From Mariprofundus erugo (GTDB lineage: Bacteria > Pseudomonadota > Zetaproteobacteria > Mariprofundales > Mariprofundaceae), in contig NZ_VBRY01000002.1 of NCBI RefSeq assembly GCF_005818865.1, positions 62,001-126,000 on the forward strand: DNA of 64,000 nt. Reading direction: 5' to 3'. This document shows positions 40,242-47,265 of this stretch, piece by piece. The position numbers and the translations under genes were made by a program. Each line of letters opens with the position of its first letter. Position 1 is the first letter of the stretch. A model generated the notes under the pieces. The model had not been told where the DNA came from. It saw only the letters and a program-made list of their open reading frames with translations, and did not search any database.

Positions 40242-40371
40242 AAAGACACACCGCTTGCACGGGGCCGGTCTGCATACCCCATACTGTTCAAGCGATGCAG
40301 AATCGTTACATTGCTTGAGCACCGTGATCGATTTATCACAACACACCACTGTCATGAACACGAGGAAACAT

Positions 40372-41409
40372 ATGCATCACGTAGTGAAGGATTATTACGG
40401 CAAGGAGCTTGGCAGCTCGGCCGATCTGAAAACCAATGCCTGCTGCGATGCCAGCGCTGTACCGGCCTGGCTGAAACCGTTGCTGGCCAATATTCACCCG
40501 GAAGTGTTATCGCGCTACTACGGCTGCGGTCTGGTCTGCCCGCCATTGCTCGAGGGGTGTCGCATACTGGATCTGGGCTCCGGCTCGGGCAGGGATGTCT
40601 ATGCATTATCTCAACTGGTCGGCCCTGACGGGCTGGTAGTCGGGGTGGATATGACCGATGAGCAGCTGGCCATTGCCGAGCAACACCGCGCCTACCATGC
40701 CGAACGCTTCGGCTATGACAATGTCCGTTTTTTGCACGGCTATATCGAGAAACTGGATGAGCTGGATCTTGAGCCCGGCAGCTTCGATGTGATTGTCTCC
40801 AACTGCGTCGTCAACCTGTCACCGGACAAGGCTGCCGTATTGCGTGGCGTGCAGCGGCTGTTAAAAGAGGGCGGGGAATTCTATTTCTCCGATGTCTATG
40901 CCGACCGCCGTGTGCCGGAAGCGGTCCATAACGACCCCGTACTGTATGGTGAGTGTCTGGGCGGAGCCCTTTACTGGAATGATTTTTTACGGCTGGCCAA
41001 AGCGAACGGCTTTACCGACCCGCGACTGGTCGAGGATCGCCCGCTGGAAATTACCGATCCGGAACTTGCCTCCCGTGTTGGCAGCCTGCGCTTTTTCTCG
41101 GCCACCTATCGACTGTTCAACATCGCGGACCTTGAAAGTGACTGTGAGGACTTCGGTCAGGCAGTCATCTACAAGGGCAGCATTCCTGAACATCCGCTAA
41201 GCCTGATGCTCGACAAACATCACGATATCGAAACCGGCCGCGCATTTCCCGTGTGCGGCAATACATGGCGCATGCTGAACGAGAGCCGCTTTGCCGGCCA
41301 TTTCGACTTCATCGGCAATTTCGACCGCCACTATGGCCTGTTTGAAGGCTGTGGTGGCGGCCTGCCATTTGATACCGACAAGGCCACCGCCTCATCATCC
41401 TGCTGTTAA
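40372..41409 (+). CDS. arsM: Arsenite S-adenosylmethionine methyltransferase
   Basis: About 345 residues from the ATG at 40372 (MHHVVKDYYGKELGSSADL); the frame is open further upstream without family similarity. It matches ArsM/AS3MT: NACCDASAVP, RYYGCGLVCPP, SAM motif ILDLGSGSGRDVY, IVSNCVVNLSPDK (catalytic Cys) and DPVLYGECLGGALYWNDF. ArsM methylates trivalent arsenic to methylated, partly volatile forms. There is no arsR or arsB in the window. The long C-terminal extension (PVCGNTWRML) is shared with cyanobacterial and algal ArsM. 130 bp of noncoding DNA precede it. Confidence 0.87.
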   Translation: MHHVVKDYYGKELGSSADLKTNACCDASAVPAWLKPLLANIHPEVLSRYYGCGLVCPPLLEGCRILDLGSGSGRDVYALSQLVGPDGLVVGVDMTDEQLAIAEQHRAYHAERFGYDNVRFLHGYIEKLDELDLEPGSFDVIVSNCVVNLSPDKAAVLRGVQRLLKEGGEFYFSDVYADRRVPEAVHNDPVLYGECLGGALYWNDFLRLAKANGFTDPRLVEDRPLEITDPELASRVGSLRFFSATYRLFNIADLESDCEDFGQAVIYKGSIPEHPLSLMLDKHHDIETGRAFPVCGNTWRMLNESRFAGHFDFIGNFDRHYGLFEGCGGGLPFDTDKATASSSCC

Positions 41410-41515
41410 GGAGATGCTGATTTATTGCCATCCTGCAGCTCACCGGGCGACGGAAAAGCCGTCCATGGCCCGCACGGAAGCACTGACAGATCAGCGATTC
41501 CTTAAGAACCATCAA
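41403..41515. repeat. REP-like element, inverted copy
   Basis: Starts with TTAAGGAGATGCTGATTTATTGCC, overlapping the arsM stop, and contains GCCGTCCATGGCCCGCA (the inverse of the block at 35115) and CAGCGATTCCTTAAG at its end. Its ends and core thus match the copies at 35083-35352, in opposite order and orientation. Confidence 0.7.
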
Positions 41516-41516
41516 A

Positions 41517-41551
41517 CCGGCCGGAGGGATTCAGATCTTAACTCCGGCCGG
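41517..41551. terminator. Hairpin between convergent arsM and gltX
   Basis: A perfect 10-bp inverted repeat (CCGGCCGGAG at 41517-41526, CTCCGGCCGG at 41542-41551) with a 15-nt loop lies just after the gltX stop. It may end both transcripts. On the minus strand the stem is followed by only three Ts. Confidence 0.6.
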
Positions 41552-41566
41552 CTTACGCCTCTGTGA

Positions 41567-42955
41567 TCAGCCCTTCAGCGCAGCGATGCCTGCACGCAAG
41601 CGGGCAAGGGTCTCGTCCTTGCCAAGCAGATCCAGCGTCAAATCAATCGGCGGCGAAACAGGGCCACCGGAAACAAGGATGCGAACCGGCTGGGCAAGCT
41701 TGCCCATATTCACCCCTTCTGCCTCACAGATGCTCTGGATCTGCGCATGCACTGCGGCTCCCGAATAATCCTCCATCGCTTCAATGGCGCTGATAAAGCT
41801 TTCCAGCAGTGGCCAGCTGCTATCCCGGAAGTTCTTTTTAACCGCCTGTTCCTGATAGGAGGTCGGAGCAACATAGAAAAAGCGAGCGCCTTCGGCCAGC
41901 TCGACCAGATTCTTTGAACGCTCCTGCAGCGCAGGAATCACAGCGGCCAGATCAGGCCCCGCAGCCGTATCCACCGCCAGCAAGCGAGCCACTTCATCGA
42001 CAATGGCTGCAGCATCCGCCTCTCTCAACCAGTGAGCATTGAGCCAGTCGAGTTTCTGCTGATCAAAACGGGCAGCCGCCTTACCGACCTGCTCCAGTTC
42101 AAACAGCTCGATCATCTGCTCACGCGAGAAGACCTCTTCATCGCCATGTGACCAGCCGAGTCGGGCCAGATAGTTATTTACAGCCTCTGGCAGATAGCCC
42201 TGTTCACGGTACTCGGTAATGGCCACGGAACCATGCCGCTTGGACATTTTGGCACCATCCGGCCCGTGAATCAGCGGGATATGAGCAAACTGCGGAATCG
42301 GCAGCCCCAGCGCCTGATAGAGCTGAATCTGACGCGGCGTATTATTGAGGTGATCGGAACCGCGGACCACATGGGTAATCGCCATGGCAGCATCATCGGC
42401 GACCACAGCCAGGTTATAGGTTGGCGTCCCGTCACTGCGCAAAAGGATCAGATCATCCAGCTCGGCATTCGGAAAGCTGACATCGCCCAGCACCAGATCA
42501 TGGACAACGGTTTCGCCCTCATCAGGCGAGCGAAAACGCACCACAAAGGGGGCATCTGCCGGGCGATCAGAACGGTGACGGCAACGGCCATCATACATCG
42601 GTTTTTCGCCTGCAGCCCTCTGCGCCTCGCGCATTTCATCAAGCTCTTCCTTGCTGCAATAACAACGATAGGCATGGCCCTCTTCCAGCAGCTGTTCTAC
42701 AGCAAGCACATGCTCGGCCTGACGGGCCGCCTGAAACACCGGCTCACCATCCCAGTCCAGCCCGAGCCATTTCAATCCGTCCAGAATCACCTGAGTTGCT
42801 TCATCGGTAGAGCGTTCCCGGTCAGTATCCTCAATACGAAGTACAAACTGACCACCATGATGGCGCGCATACAGCCATGAAAACAGTGCGGTGCGGGCAC
42901 CGCCAATATGCAGCATGCCGGTTGGTGATGGAGCAAAACGGGTACGTACGGTCAT
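41567..42955 (-). CDS. gltX: Glutamyl-tRNA synthetase
   Basis: A 462-residue class I synthetase. The ATG at 42955 (MTVRTRFAPSPTG) has GAGGAGAG upstream and gives the standard N terminus; an ATG 63 bp upstream is open but not family-like. It has FAPSPTGMLHIGGARTA (HIGH-type HIGG), the KMSKRHG signature, and a C-terminal anticodon-binding domain. It charges tRNA-Glu and, in many bacteria without GlnRS, also tRNA-Gln for later amidation. Length is normal. Confidence 0.97.
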   Translation of the reverse strand: MTVRTRFAPSPTGMLHIGGARTALFSWLYARHHGGQFVLRIEDTDRERSTDEATQVILDGLKWLGLDWDGEPVFQAARQAEHVLAVEQLLEEGHAYRCYCSKEELDEMREAQRAAGEKPMYDGRCRHRSDRPADAPFVVRFRSPDEGETVVHDLVLGDVSFPNAELDDLILLRSDGTPTYNLAVVADDAAMAITHVVRGSDHLNNTPRQIQLYQALGLPIPQFAHIPLIHGPDGAKMSKRHGSVAITEYREQGYLPEAVNNYLARLGWSHGDEEVFSREQMIELFELEQVGKAAARFDQQKLDWLNAHWLREADAAAIVDEVARLLAVDTAAGPDLAAVIPALQERSKNLVELAEGARFFYVAPTSYQEQAVKKNFRDSSWPLLESFISAIEAMEDYSGAAVHAQIQSICEAEGVNMGKLAQPVRILVSGGPVSPPIDLTLDLLGKDETLARLRAGIAALKG

Positions 42956-43078
42956 CAAACTCTCCTCAATCTTATAAACAGGGCGGCGCAGGATAGCCTG
43001 CATTACGGTACAATTCACGAATCTCGATCAGCAGCAAACATGCCTCGATTTTCGCCGCCACAGCGGCACAAACGGCGG

Positions 43079-43405
43079 TTAATGAGCCGGCGCAGTCGTT
43101 GCTGCGGCCGGAGCCTGGGGCGTATCGGTCGCTGCTGCCGGGGTGGCGGGTGATGTAACCGCATGCACAGACGTCTGCTGCATACGCTCTGTCGCCTGCC
43201 GAACCGAAATTTCATCCGTCATGGCAGGAATCGTCACCCAGAGACCGGTGGCCAGTGTCAACAGAATCACACCGGCAATCCAGCGGTTCAGGCGAAAGAA
43301 ACAGAGCAACATCATCAGCACCGCAATAGCGAGCACAATCAGCAACACGGTTTCCACATAAGGGAGAACCCCGACCGGAAGATTGTAAACAATGGAATGA
43401 ATCAT
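43079..43405 (-). CDS. Small membrane protein of unknown function
   Basis: About 108 residues from the ATG at 43405, which has AGGAGA 6 nt upstream. Two transmembrane helices (TVLLIVLAIAVLMMLLCFF; WIAGVILLTLATGLWVTIP) are followed by a soluble tail ending in low-complexity Ala/Pro/Thr repeats. I do not recognise a family. It lies between gltX and cmoM on the same strand. Confidence 0.65.
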   Translation of the reverse strand: MIHSIVYNLPVGVLPYVETVLLIVLAIAVLMMLLCFFRLNRWIAGVILLTLATGLWVTIPAMTDEISVRQATERMQQTSVHAVTSPATPAAATDTPQAPAAATTAPAH

Positions 43406-43539
43406 GGTATCTCTCCTGCCACACATAGCGCACGTTGAATACAGGCAAGCCTCAGCCTGCCAGCCATACATTGCAATATGCAGACGTCACGACACTGCGG
43501 GAGAAAAGCCCCCTGTACAGAAAGTGGCAACGGCGTTCA

Positions 43540-44325
43540 TCATCCGGCCACACCTTTTCTGGCAATCAGGTGCAGGTACCGCCCCATATATAGAAATGGT
43601 TCCTGCCTGGCATATTTAAGCTCGATGCGAACCATCTCTTCGCTTGTTCGCATGCCATGCACCCTCGGCTCCATATAGTCGTGAATCACACGAACGCCGG
43701 CCCTGCCCAGCAGGTCAAAATGCCAGTCGGCCAGCCACGCCTGAACGTCAGCAAGTGAATGCGGATGATATGGGGTCAGCCCGCTCCCCTCGCCGCCCTG
43801 ATGTTCACTCTCGGCCTTGCGCCAGTTACCCCGGATCAGGTTGCGGAATATCAGCGCATCGCGATTGTAGAACATCAGTGAAAGCCCTCCGCGAGGAGTG
43901 ATCAGCTGCAACAGCTGTTGCAGTGTCTGTTTCGGCTCGGCCAGCCACTCCAGCACCGCATGAAACAACACCAGATCAAACTGGCCATGCTCCCTGACAT
44001 TCAGCATCTGCACGGGCCCGTGAATAAAGGTGACCGATGCCGAAGGTAACGCCTCTGCAAAGGTGGCCTGCGCCTGCCGCACCATGGTTGCGGACAGATC
44101 GGCAAGCACCAGCTCATGACCAAGCTCTGCCAGCTTCAGCCCCATTTGCCCCAATCCGCAACCGGCATCAAGAATGCGTAATGGCTTGCCTGCGGTAAGC
44201 TCCGGCAGGGTATCGAGCAAATGCTGCCAGATGACGGCCATACGCAGCTCGCCTTTGGCACTGCCATAAATATTACGCACAAAGCGCTCATATAAATCAT
44301 CAAAATTGCGATCAGAACGAATCAT
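43540..44325 (-). CDS. cmoM: tRNA 5-carboxymethoxyuridine methyltransferase-like
   Basis: A 261-residue SAM methyltransferase: ILDAGCGLGQMGLKLAELG (motif I), LVLFHAVLEWLAEP, and LSLMFYNRDALIFRNLIRGNW. This LEWLAEP...LMFYN pattern is typical of CmoM/SmtA, which methylates cmo5U at tRNA position 34 to mcmo5U. CmoA and CmoB are not in the window. The CmoM call rests on these motifs. It is the last conserved gene before the Rhs island. Confidence 0.78.
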   Translation of the reverse strand: MIRSDRNFDDLYERFVRNIYGSAKGELRMAVIWQHLLDTLPELTAGKPLRILDAGCGLGQMGLKLAELGHELVLADLSATMVRQAQATFAEALPSASVTFIHGPVQMLNVREHGQFDLVLFHAVLEWLAEPKQTLQQLLQLITPRGGLSLMFYNRDALIFRNLIRGNWRKAESEHQGGEGSGLTPYHPHSLADVQAWLADWHFDLLGRAGVRVIHDYMEPRVHGMRTSEEMVRIELKYARQEPFLYMGRYLHLIARKGVAG

Positions 44326-44386
44326 CTCACCACCGGAAAAAGATCACTGCCCACTTCAGCGCGCATACTGCATCAGCCATGCCTGG

Positions 44387-44428
44387 ACTGATACGGGCAC
44401 ACCACTGTCATGCAGGAGGCATCTTTGC
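44387..44428. repeat. 42-bp direct repeat, left copy
   Basis: Runs from ACTGATACGGGCACACC to GGCATCTTTGC and is identical, base for base over 42 bp, to 51524-51565. The flanking bases differ on both sides. The right copy continues into the leader of the DUF992 gene, so this one is likely a duplication made when the island arrived. Confidence 0.88.
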
Positions 44429-44432
44429 GTAT

Positions 44433-44994
44433 AGGGGGCAGGACTTGTTTCGCGCATTTTCATCGGTGGATTTAATGATGCGACTCACCGTTGAATTAAG
44501 AGTCAATAACAACAATACCGAAGCCTGGCACCGCTGTTAGATGGCCGAACTCATTCGAGCTGTTCGCCTGCCAGATCATCGCACCGGTCGCCGCATCGGT
44601 CACCGATGTCATATGAAAGAACGGGCTGTAGTTTTGCTTCACCGTGAGGCCGGTCGGATAGGTGATGGTATCGACCCGGCCCAAACTGTCGTAGCCGGTC
44701 GATACACTATAAAACTGGCCACTGATCGTCGTATTGCTTGCCGCAACCCGACCGAAGCACTCATACACATACGACCTGGACGCCATACCGCCGCGCTCGC
44801 TGCTCAACGCACCGATCCCTTATGGGAAAAAAATTCAAGGCGACTTCAAACCCAATTCAAATACCCATTTGTCATGCCTGACCCGGTTATGATTTGTCAT
44901 GCCTGACCCGGCTATGACCTCAAATTCTATCCGCAACGGTCTGGCCAAGAGAGCACGCTAACATCAACAATGCGCGAAACGAGTCCTGACCCCT
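44433..44994. repeat. 562-bp segment with 26-bp inverted ends
   Basis: The ends 44433-44458 (AGGGGGCAGGACTTG...) and 44969-44994 (...GAGTCCTGACCCCT) are inverted repeats matching at 24 of 26 positions. Inside are a noncoding block shared with 46481-46564, an Rhs core fragment (44542-44818), and a 25-bp tandem pair at 44867-44891 and 44892-44916 (24/25 identical). The end sequences belong to the same GGGGTCAGGACTCG family as the 77-bp palindromes at 46204 and 51056. Confidence 0.65.
44542..44818 (-). pseudogene. Rhs core fragment A
   Basis: This 277-bp stretch aligns without gaps to 49175-49451 of the large Rhs gene and differs by only scattered bases. On the minus strand it encodes YD-repeat residues such as RSYVYECFGRV, FYSVSTGYDSLGRVDTITYPTG and KQNYSPFFHMTSVTDAATG. 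It has no start or end of its own. It is a broken copy of a paralogous Rhs gene. Confidence 0.88.
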
Positions 44995-45050
44995 TTTTCT
45001 AAAAGTCCTTTCACCTGATCACTACTCAGGCTAATCTCGTAATCGGCCAT
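44995..45050 (-). pseudogene. Possible 5' remnant of an IS256-type transposase
   Basis: On the minus strand an ATG at 45050 follows a strong AAGGAGAG (spacing ~7-8) and begins MADYEISLSSDQVKGLLEK, which recalls the N terminus of IS256-family transposases. The frame is cut off at 44994, exactly where the inverted-repeat segment begins. About 80 bp upstream (minus strand) is a GTAAATTCAGGATGGG sequence that could be the element's end. The match is by eye and short. Confidence 0.4.
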
Positions 45051-45159
45051 CTGCTTTCTCTCCTTGGTTTTTGATGTCTCGCAACACCAAAACTAACGGA
45101 AAGCAGGTGGCCACCCACCCATCCTGAATTTACAGCACTATTGGGACTCAACCCTGACC

Positions 45160-45447
45160 TTATAAAAAGAAACGAACCAATAAAACAATAACAACACCCA
45201 TCAACAAAATTACATTCAATACAAATGAGAGCAGGCGAATTTTTCGATTACTTTTGGATGGGCTTAAATGTCCAGCATAACCTGCATAGAATTCCTCTCC
45301 TCTCAAGTATCCCTTAATAACCAAAATACAGAAAAATAGAAAACCAGAACTAGCCCAATAGAAAAGATCTACATCCCTTTTTGCCAAGAGTGACAACAAT
45401 AGCATTACCCCAATAATCAAGACTAATATTTTGATGTTGCCATTCAT
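45160..45447 (-). CDS. Small membrane protein, probable immunity partner of the orphan Rhs tip
   Basis: A 95-residue protein with three hydrophobic helices (IKILVLIIGVMLLLSLLA; YWASSGFLFFCILVIKGYL; LLSFVLNVILLMGVVIVLLV). Its ATG overlaps the stop of the Rhs tip ORF (ATGA at 45444-45447), the standard arrangement for toxin and immunity genes. The region is clearly more AT-rich than the surrounding chromosome. An integral-membrane immunity protein would suit a toxin acting on the inner membrane; that is inference. Confidence 0.6.
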   Translation of the reverse strand: MNGNIKILVLIIGVMLLLSLLAKRDVDLFYWASSGFLFFCILVIKGYLRGEEFYAGYAGHLSPSKSNRKIRLLSFVLNVILLMGVVIVLLVRFFL

Positions 45448-46199
45448 TTATCAGGATCCGGTAGGCCTGCTATTTGATCAGTAATAATGGCCGTGCGTGT
45501 GCCGACTATATGGCCGGCCATTATACTGGCCTGATATCCTCCTGCTTTTCCAAGTAAAAAAGTCGCCACTTTTGAGGGATCATTGGTTACGTAATAATGG
45601 GCCGTGGCAGTAGCACCAGATAAAAAGTCCATTGCTACAGAAATCCTTGCCACAACGGCAAGTGGCCAAGATAAAATGGCAAAAACTCCGCCTGCTACTT
45701 CTAGTTTTTGCGCAGCTGTTGTTTTTGGCAGATCATACCCCATCGCTTTCCTCATCGCATAAGCATTAGCTTCTGCATGAGATGCAAAATACCCATTCCC
45801 ATGGAATTCATCATTGAACAACCTCTGGAAAGCTCCTGTCTGGAATCCACTCCAGAAAGATCCGCCTGTCATATTGGATGCAACACCGGCTATTGCTCCT
45901 GCAATCGCAACTCGGGCAAACATATGGCCAAATGTATCCCCTTCAACTCCAAACTTGCCTCCACCGATACTTCCCGAAAACTTTGCAATGCCCGCAGTGA
46001 AAAAGCCTGTTCCAAAATTGCCGCCCTGAACATAATTCATCGTTCCGCCAGCCACGCCATTGGCCATTACACCTGCAAATGTACCGAATTGATCGCCTAT
46101 CCCTCCAGCACCGGCAAACATAGCCCCGCTTATTCCACCCAGGACCGCACCTTCAATACTCCCCGTATTGATAAACCCTGCAATCGATCCCGCTAGCAT
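45444..46199 (-). CDS. Orphan Rhs C-terminal tip (toxin domain of unknown type)
   Basis: About 251 residues from the ATG at 46199, with GAGG 8 nt upstream; the frame also continues back through the 77-bp palindrome to a TTG at 46301. Residues ~1-130 are the Gly/Ala-rich linker found after Rhs cores (GGISGAMFAGAGGIGDQFG), ending at the conserved FQRLFNDE. The last ~120 residues (FASHAEANAYAMRK, then two hydrophobic stretches) have no match I recognise and differ completely from the main Rhs gene's tip. It lacks an Rhs core, so it is a detached tip that can only work if recombined or expressed alone. Confidence 0.7.
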   Translation of the reverse strand: MLAGSIAGFINTGSIEGAVLGGISGAMFAGAGGIGDQFGTFAGVMANGVAGGTMNYVQGGNFGTGFFTAGIAKFSGSIGGGKFGVEGDTFGHMFARVAIAGAIAGVASNMTGGSFWSGFQTGAFQRLFNDEFHGNGYFASHAEANAYAMRKAMGYDLPKTTAAQKLEVAGGVFAILSWPLAVVARISVAMDFLSGATATAHYYVTNDPSKVATFLLGKAGGYQASIMAGHIVGTRTAIITDQIAGLPDPDK

Positions 46200-46203
46200 G
46201 CAA

Positions 46204-46280
46204 GGCCTCGGGGTCAGGACTCGTATCGTGCATCGATTAGCCGAAGGGGATGCGCAAAACGAGTCCTGACCCCTAAGATC
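46204..46280. repeat. 77-bp palindromic REP-like element, copy 1
   Basis: Identical over 77 bp to 51056-51132. It holds a perfect 15-bp inverted repeat (GGGGTCAGGACTCGT at 46210-46224 and its complement at 46259-46273) around a 34-nt centre that has its own GCATC/GATGC pair. It joins the orphan Rhs tip to the Rhs core fragment at 46283. Confidence 0.85.
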
Positions 46281-46282
46281 TG

Positions 46283-46455
46283 CTTGATGACTTACTGACA
46301 AGATAGGGCCAATACCACCCCGGATTGGTCGTTAGATCATTATAACAGGTCGATGATATCGTACCATCAGCGCGATACTCATAGGTGTTTCGGCCGAACC
46401 CGTCATAATACCAGCGGGTTGTCAGCCCGTTTGGTCCCGTCAGGCTACTTTTTAC
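46283..46455 (-). pseudogene. Rhs core fragment B
   Basis: These 173 bp align without gaps to 50081-50253 of the large Rhs gene, with more differences than fragment A. The encoded pattern is the GPNGLTTRWYYDGFGRNTYEYRADGTI region of YD repeats. It is followed on the minus strand by the 77-bp palindrome and the orphan tip, so an Rhs paralogue once ran from here into that tip. Confidence 0.85.
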
Positions 46456-46459
46456 AGGA

Positions 46460-46790
46460 AGGGGTCAGGACTTGTTTCGCGCATTTTCATCGGCGGATTT
46501 AATGATGCGACTCACCGTTGAATTAAGAGTCAATAACAACAATACCGAAGCCTGGCACCGCTGTGGCACCGCTGTGGCACCGCTGACTAAATACCGAAGC
46601 CTGGCACCGCTGACAATCTCTGAAAGCGGCAGATGCCTCAACAACTGCTTCCGCTTCGGAATCCCTACCGTTGCACCACTCCCGGCTACCTGCAACCGAC
46701 TTCTGAACAGATCCTTATGGGAAAAAGATTCAAGGCGACTTCAAACCCAATTCAAATACCCATTTGTCATGCCTGACCGGGTTAGTCATC
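46460..46790. repeat. Noncoding repeat block related to 44433-44880
   Basis: 46460-46564 matches 44433-44537 (offset 2027), and 46704-46775 matches 44815-44886. Where the left copy has an Rhs fragment, this copy has different sequence including three tandem copies of TGGCACCGCTG (46553-46585) and a fourth at 46602. I see no gene in it. Confidence 0.75.
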
Positions 46791-46865
46791 GGCAATCAAT
46801 CTAGCAGGTTCAAGTCCCGAGAGGCAGGGCCAGGCCTTGAATGGCGGATCGGATAAAGTGGAAGG

Positions 46866-46900
46866 GCAAAGATAAAGGGTAACGTCCCCTTTATCTTTGC
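46866..46900 (-). terminator. Hairpin after the lipoprotein gene
   Basis: A perfect 14-bp inverted repeat (GCAAAGATAAAGGG at 46866-46879, complement at 46887-46900) with a 7-nt loop lies 2 bp beyond the lipoprotein stop on the minus strand. Its stem is T-rich on the 3' side, so it may end the Rhs-immunity transcript. Confidence 0.55.
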
Positions 46901-46902
46901 GC

Positions 46903-47262
46903 CTACATGTTTTTTTGGCAGGCGGCTGGAATATTTCCTCCAAATTGAATAACTTTATTCACCCTCATCAACCCATCATAATTTAACGCAAATCCATCCA
47001 GTTTTTCATTTTTGACGCCTCCAAGAAAAATAATGAAAATGTGCTCATAAGGAGATTTTGTCCGATGAAGATATTCAGCCTCTAATTGTTTTAGCACTGG
47101 TTCCGGTGCATCCACCCAGTATTCCTTAGCTTCACTACATACGTAAACAGAGTTCACGCCTTCGCCCCATGTATAAAACGCTTCAATTTCTTTTGAGGGA
47201 TTGGCGCAAGCGGTCAGCTGCATAAAAGAGAATAGCATAAGTAAAACCCAAAATTTCTTCAT
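46903..47262 (-). CDS. Lipoprotein, probable immunity protein of the M23-tipped Rhs
   Basis: A 119-residue protein with a lipoprotein signal: KKFWVLLMLFSFMQLTAC ends in the lipobox LTAC. The mature part (~100 residues) has two other cysteines and no family I recognise. It starts 3 bp after the stop of the Rhs gene. The Rhs tip is a predicted peptidoglycan peptidase, which would act in the periplasm, where a membrane-anchored lipoprotein could block it. The pairing is from position and location only. Confidence 0.68.
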   Translation of the reverse strand: MKKFWVLLMLFSFMQLTACANPSKEIEAFYTWGEGVNSVYVCSEAKEYWVDAPEPVLKQLEAEYLHRTKSPYEHIFIIFLGGVKNEKLDGFALNYDGLMRVNKVIQFGGNIPAACQKNM

Positions 47263-47265
47263 TCA

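Noticed and set aside
45444-46301. Start of the orphan Rhs tip at the TTG at 46301
   Set aside because: This start translates the 77-bp palindrome as the N terminus and has no ribosome site; the ATG at 46199 is a better guess.
46465-46695. Minus-strand frame of 76 residues in the repeat block
   Set aside because: It is made largely of tandem TGGCACCGCTG units and palindrome arms, and the related copy at 44433 breaks the frame.
46800-46840. A GGTTCAAGTCC stretch resembling a tRNA T-arm
   Set aside because: The neighbouring bases do not form a proper T-stem, and there is no acceptor, D or anticodon arm around it.
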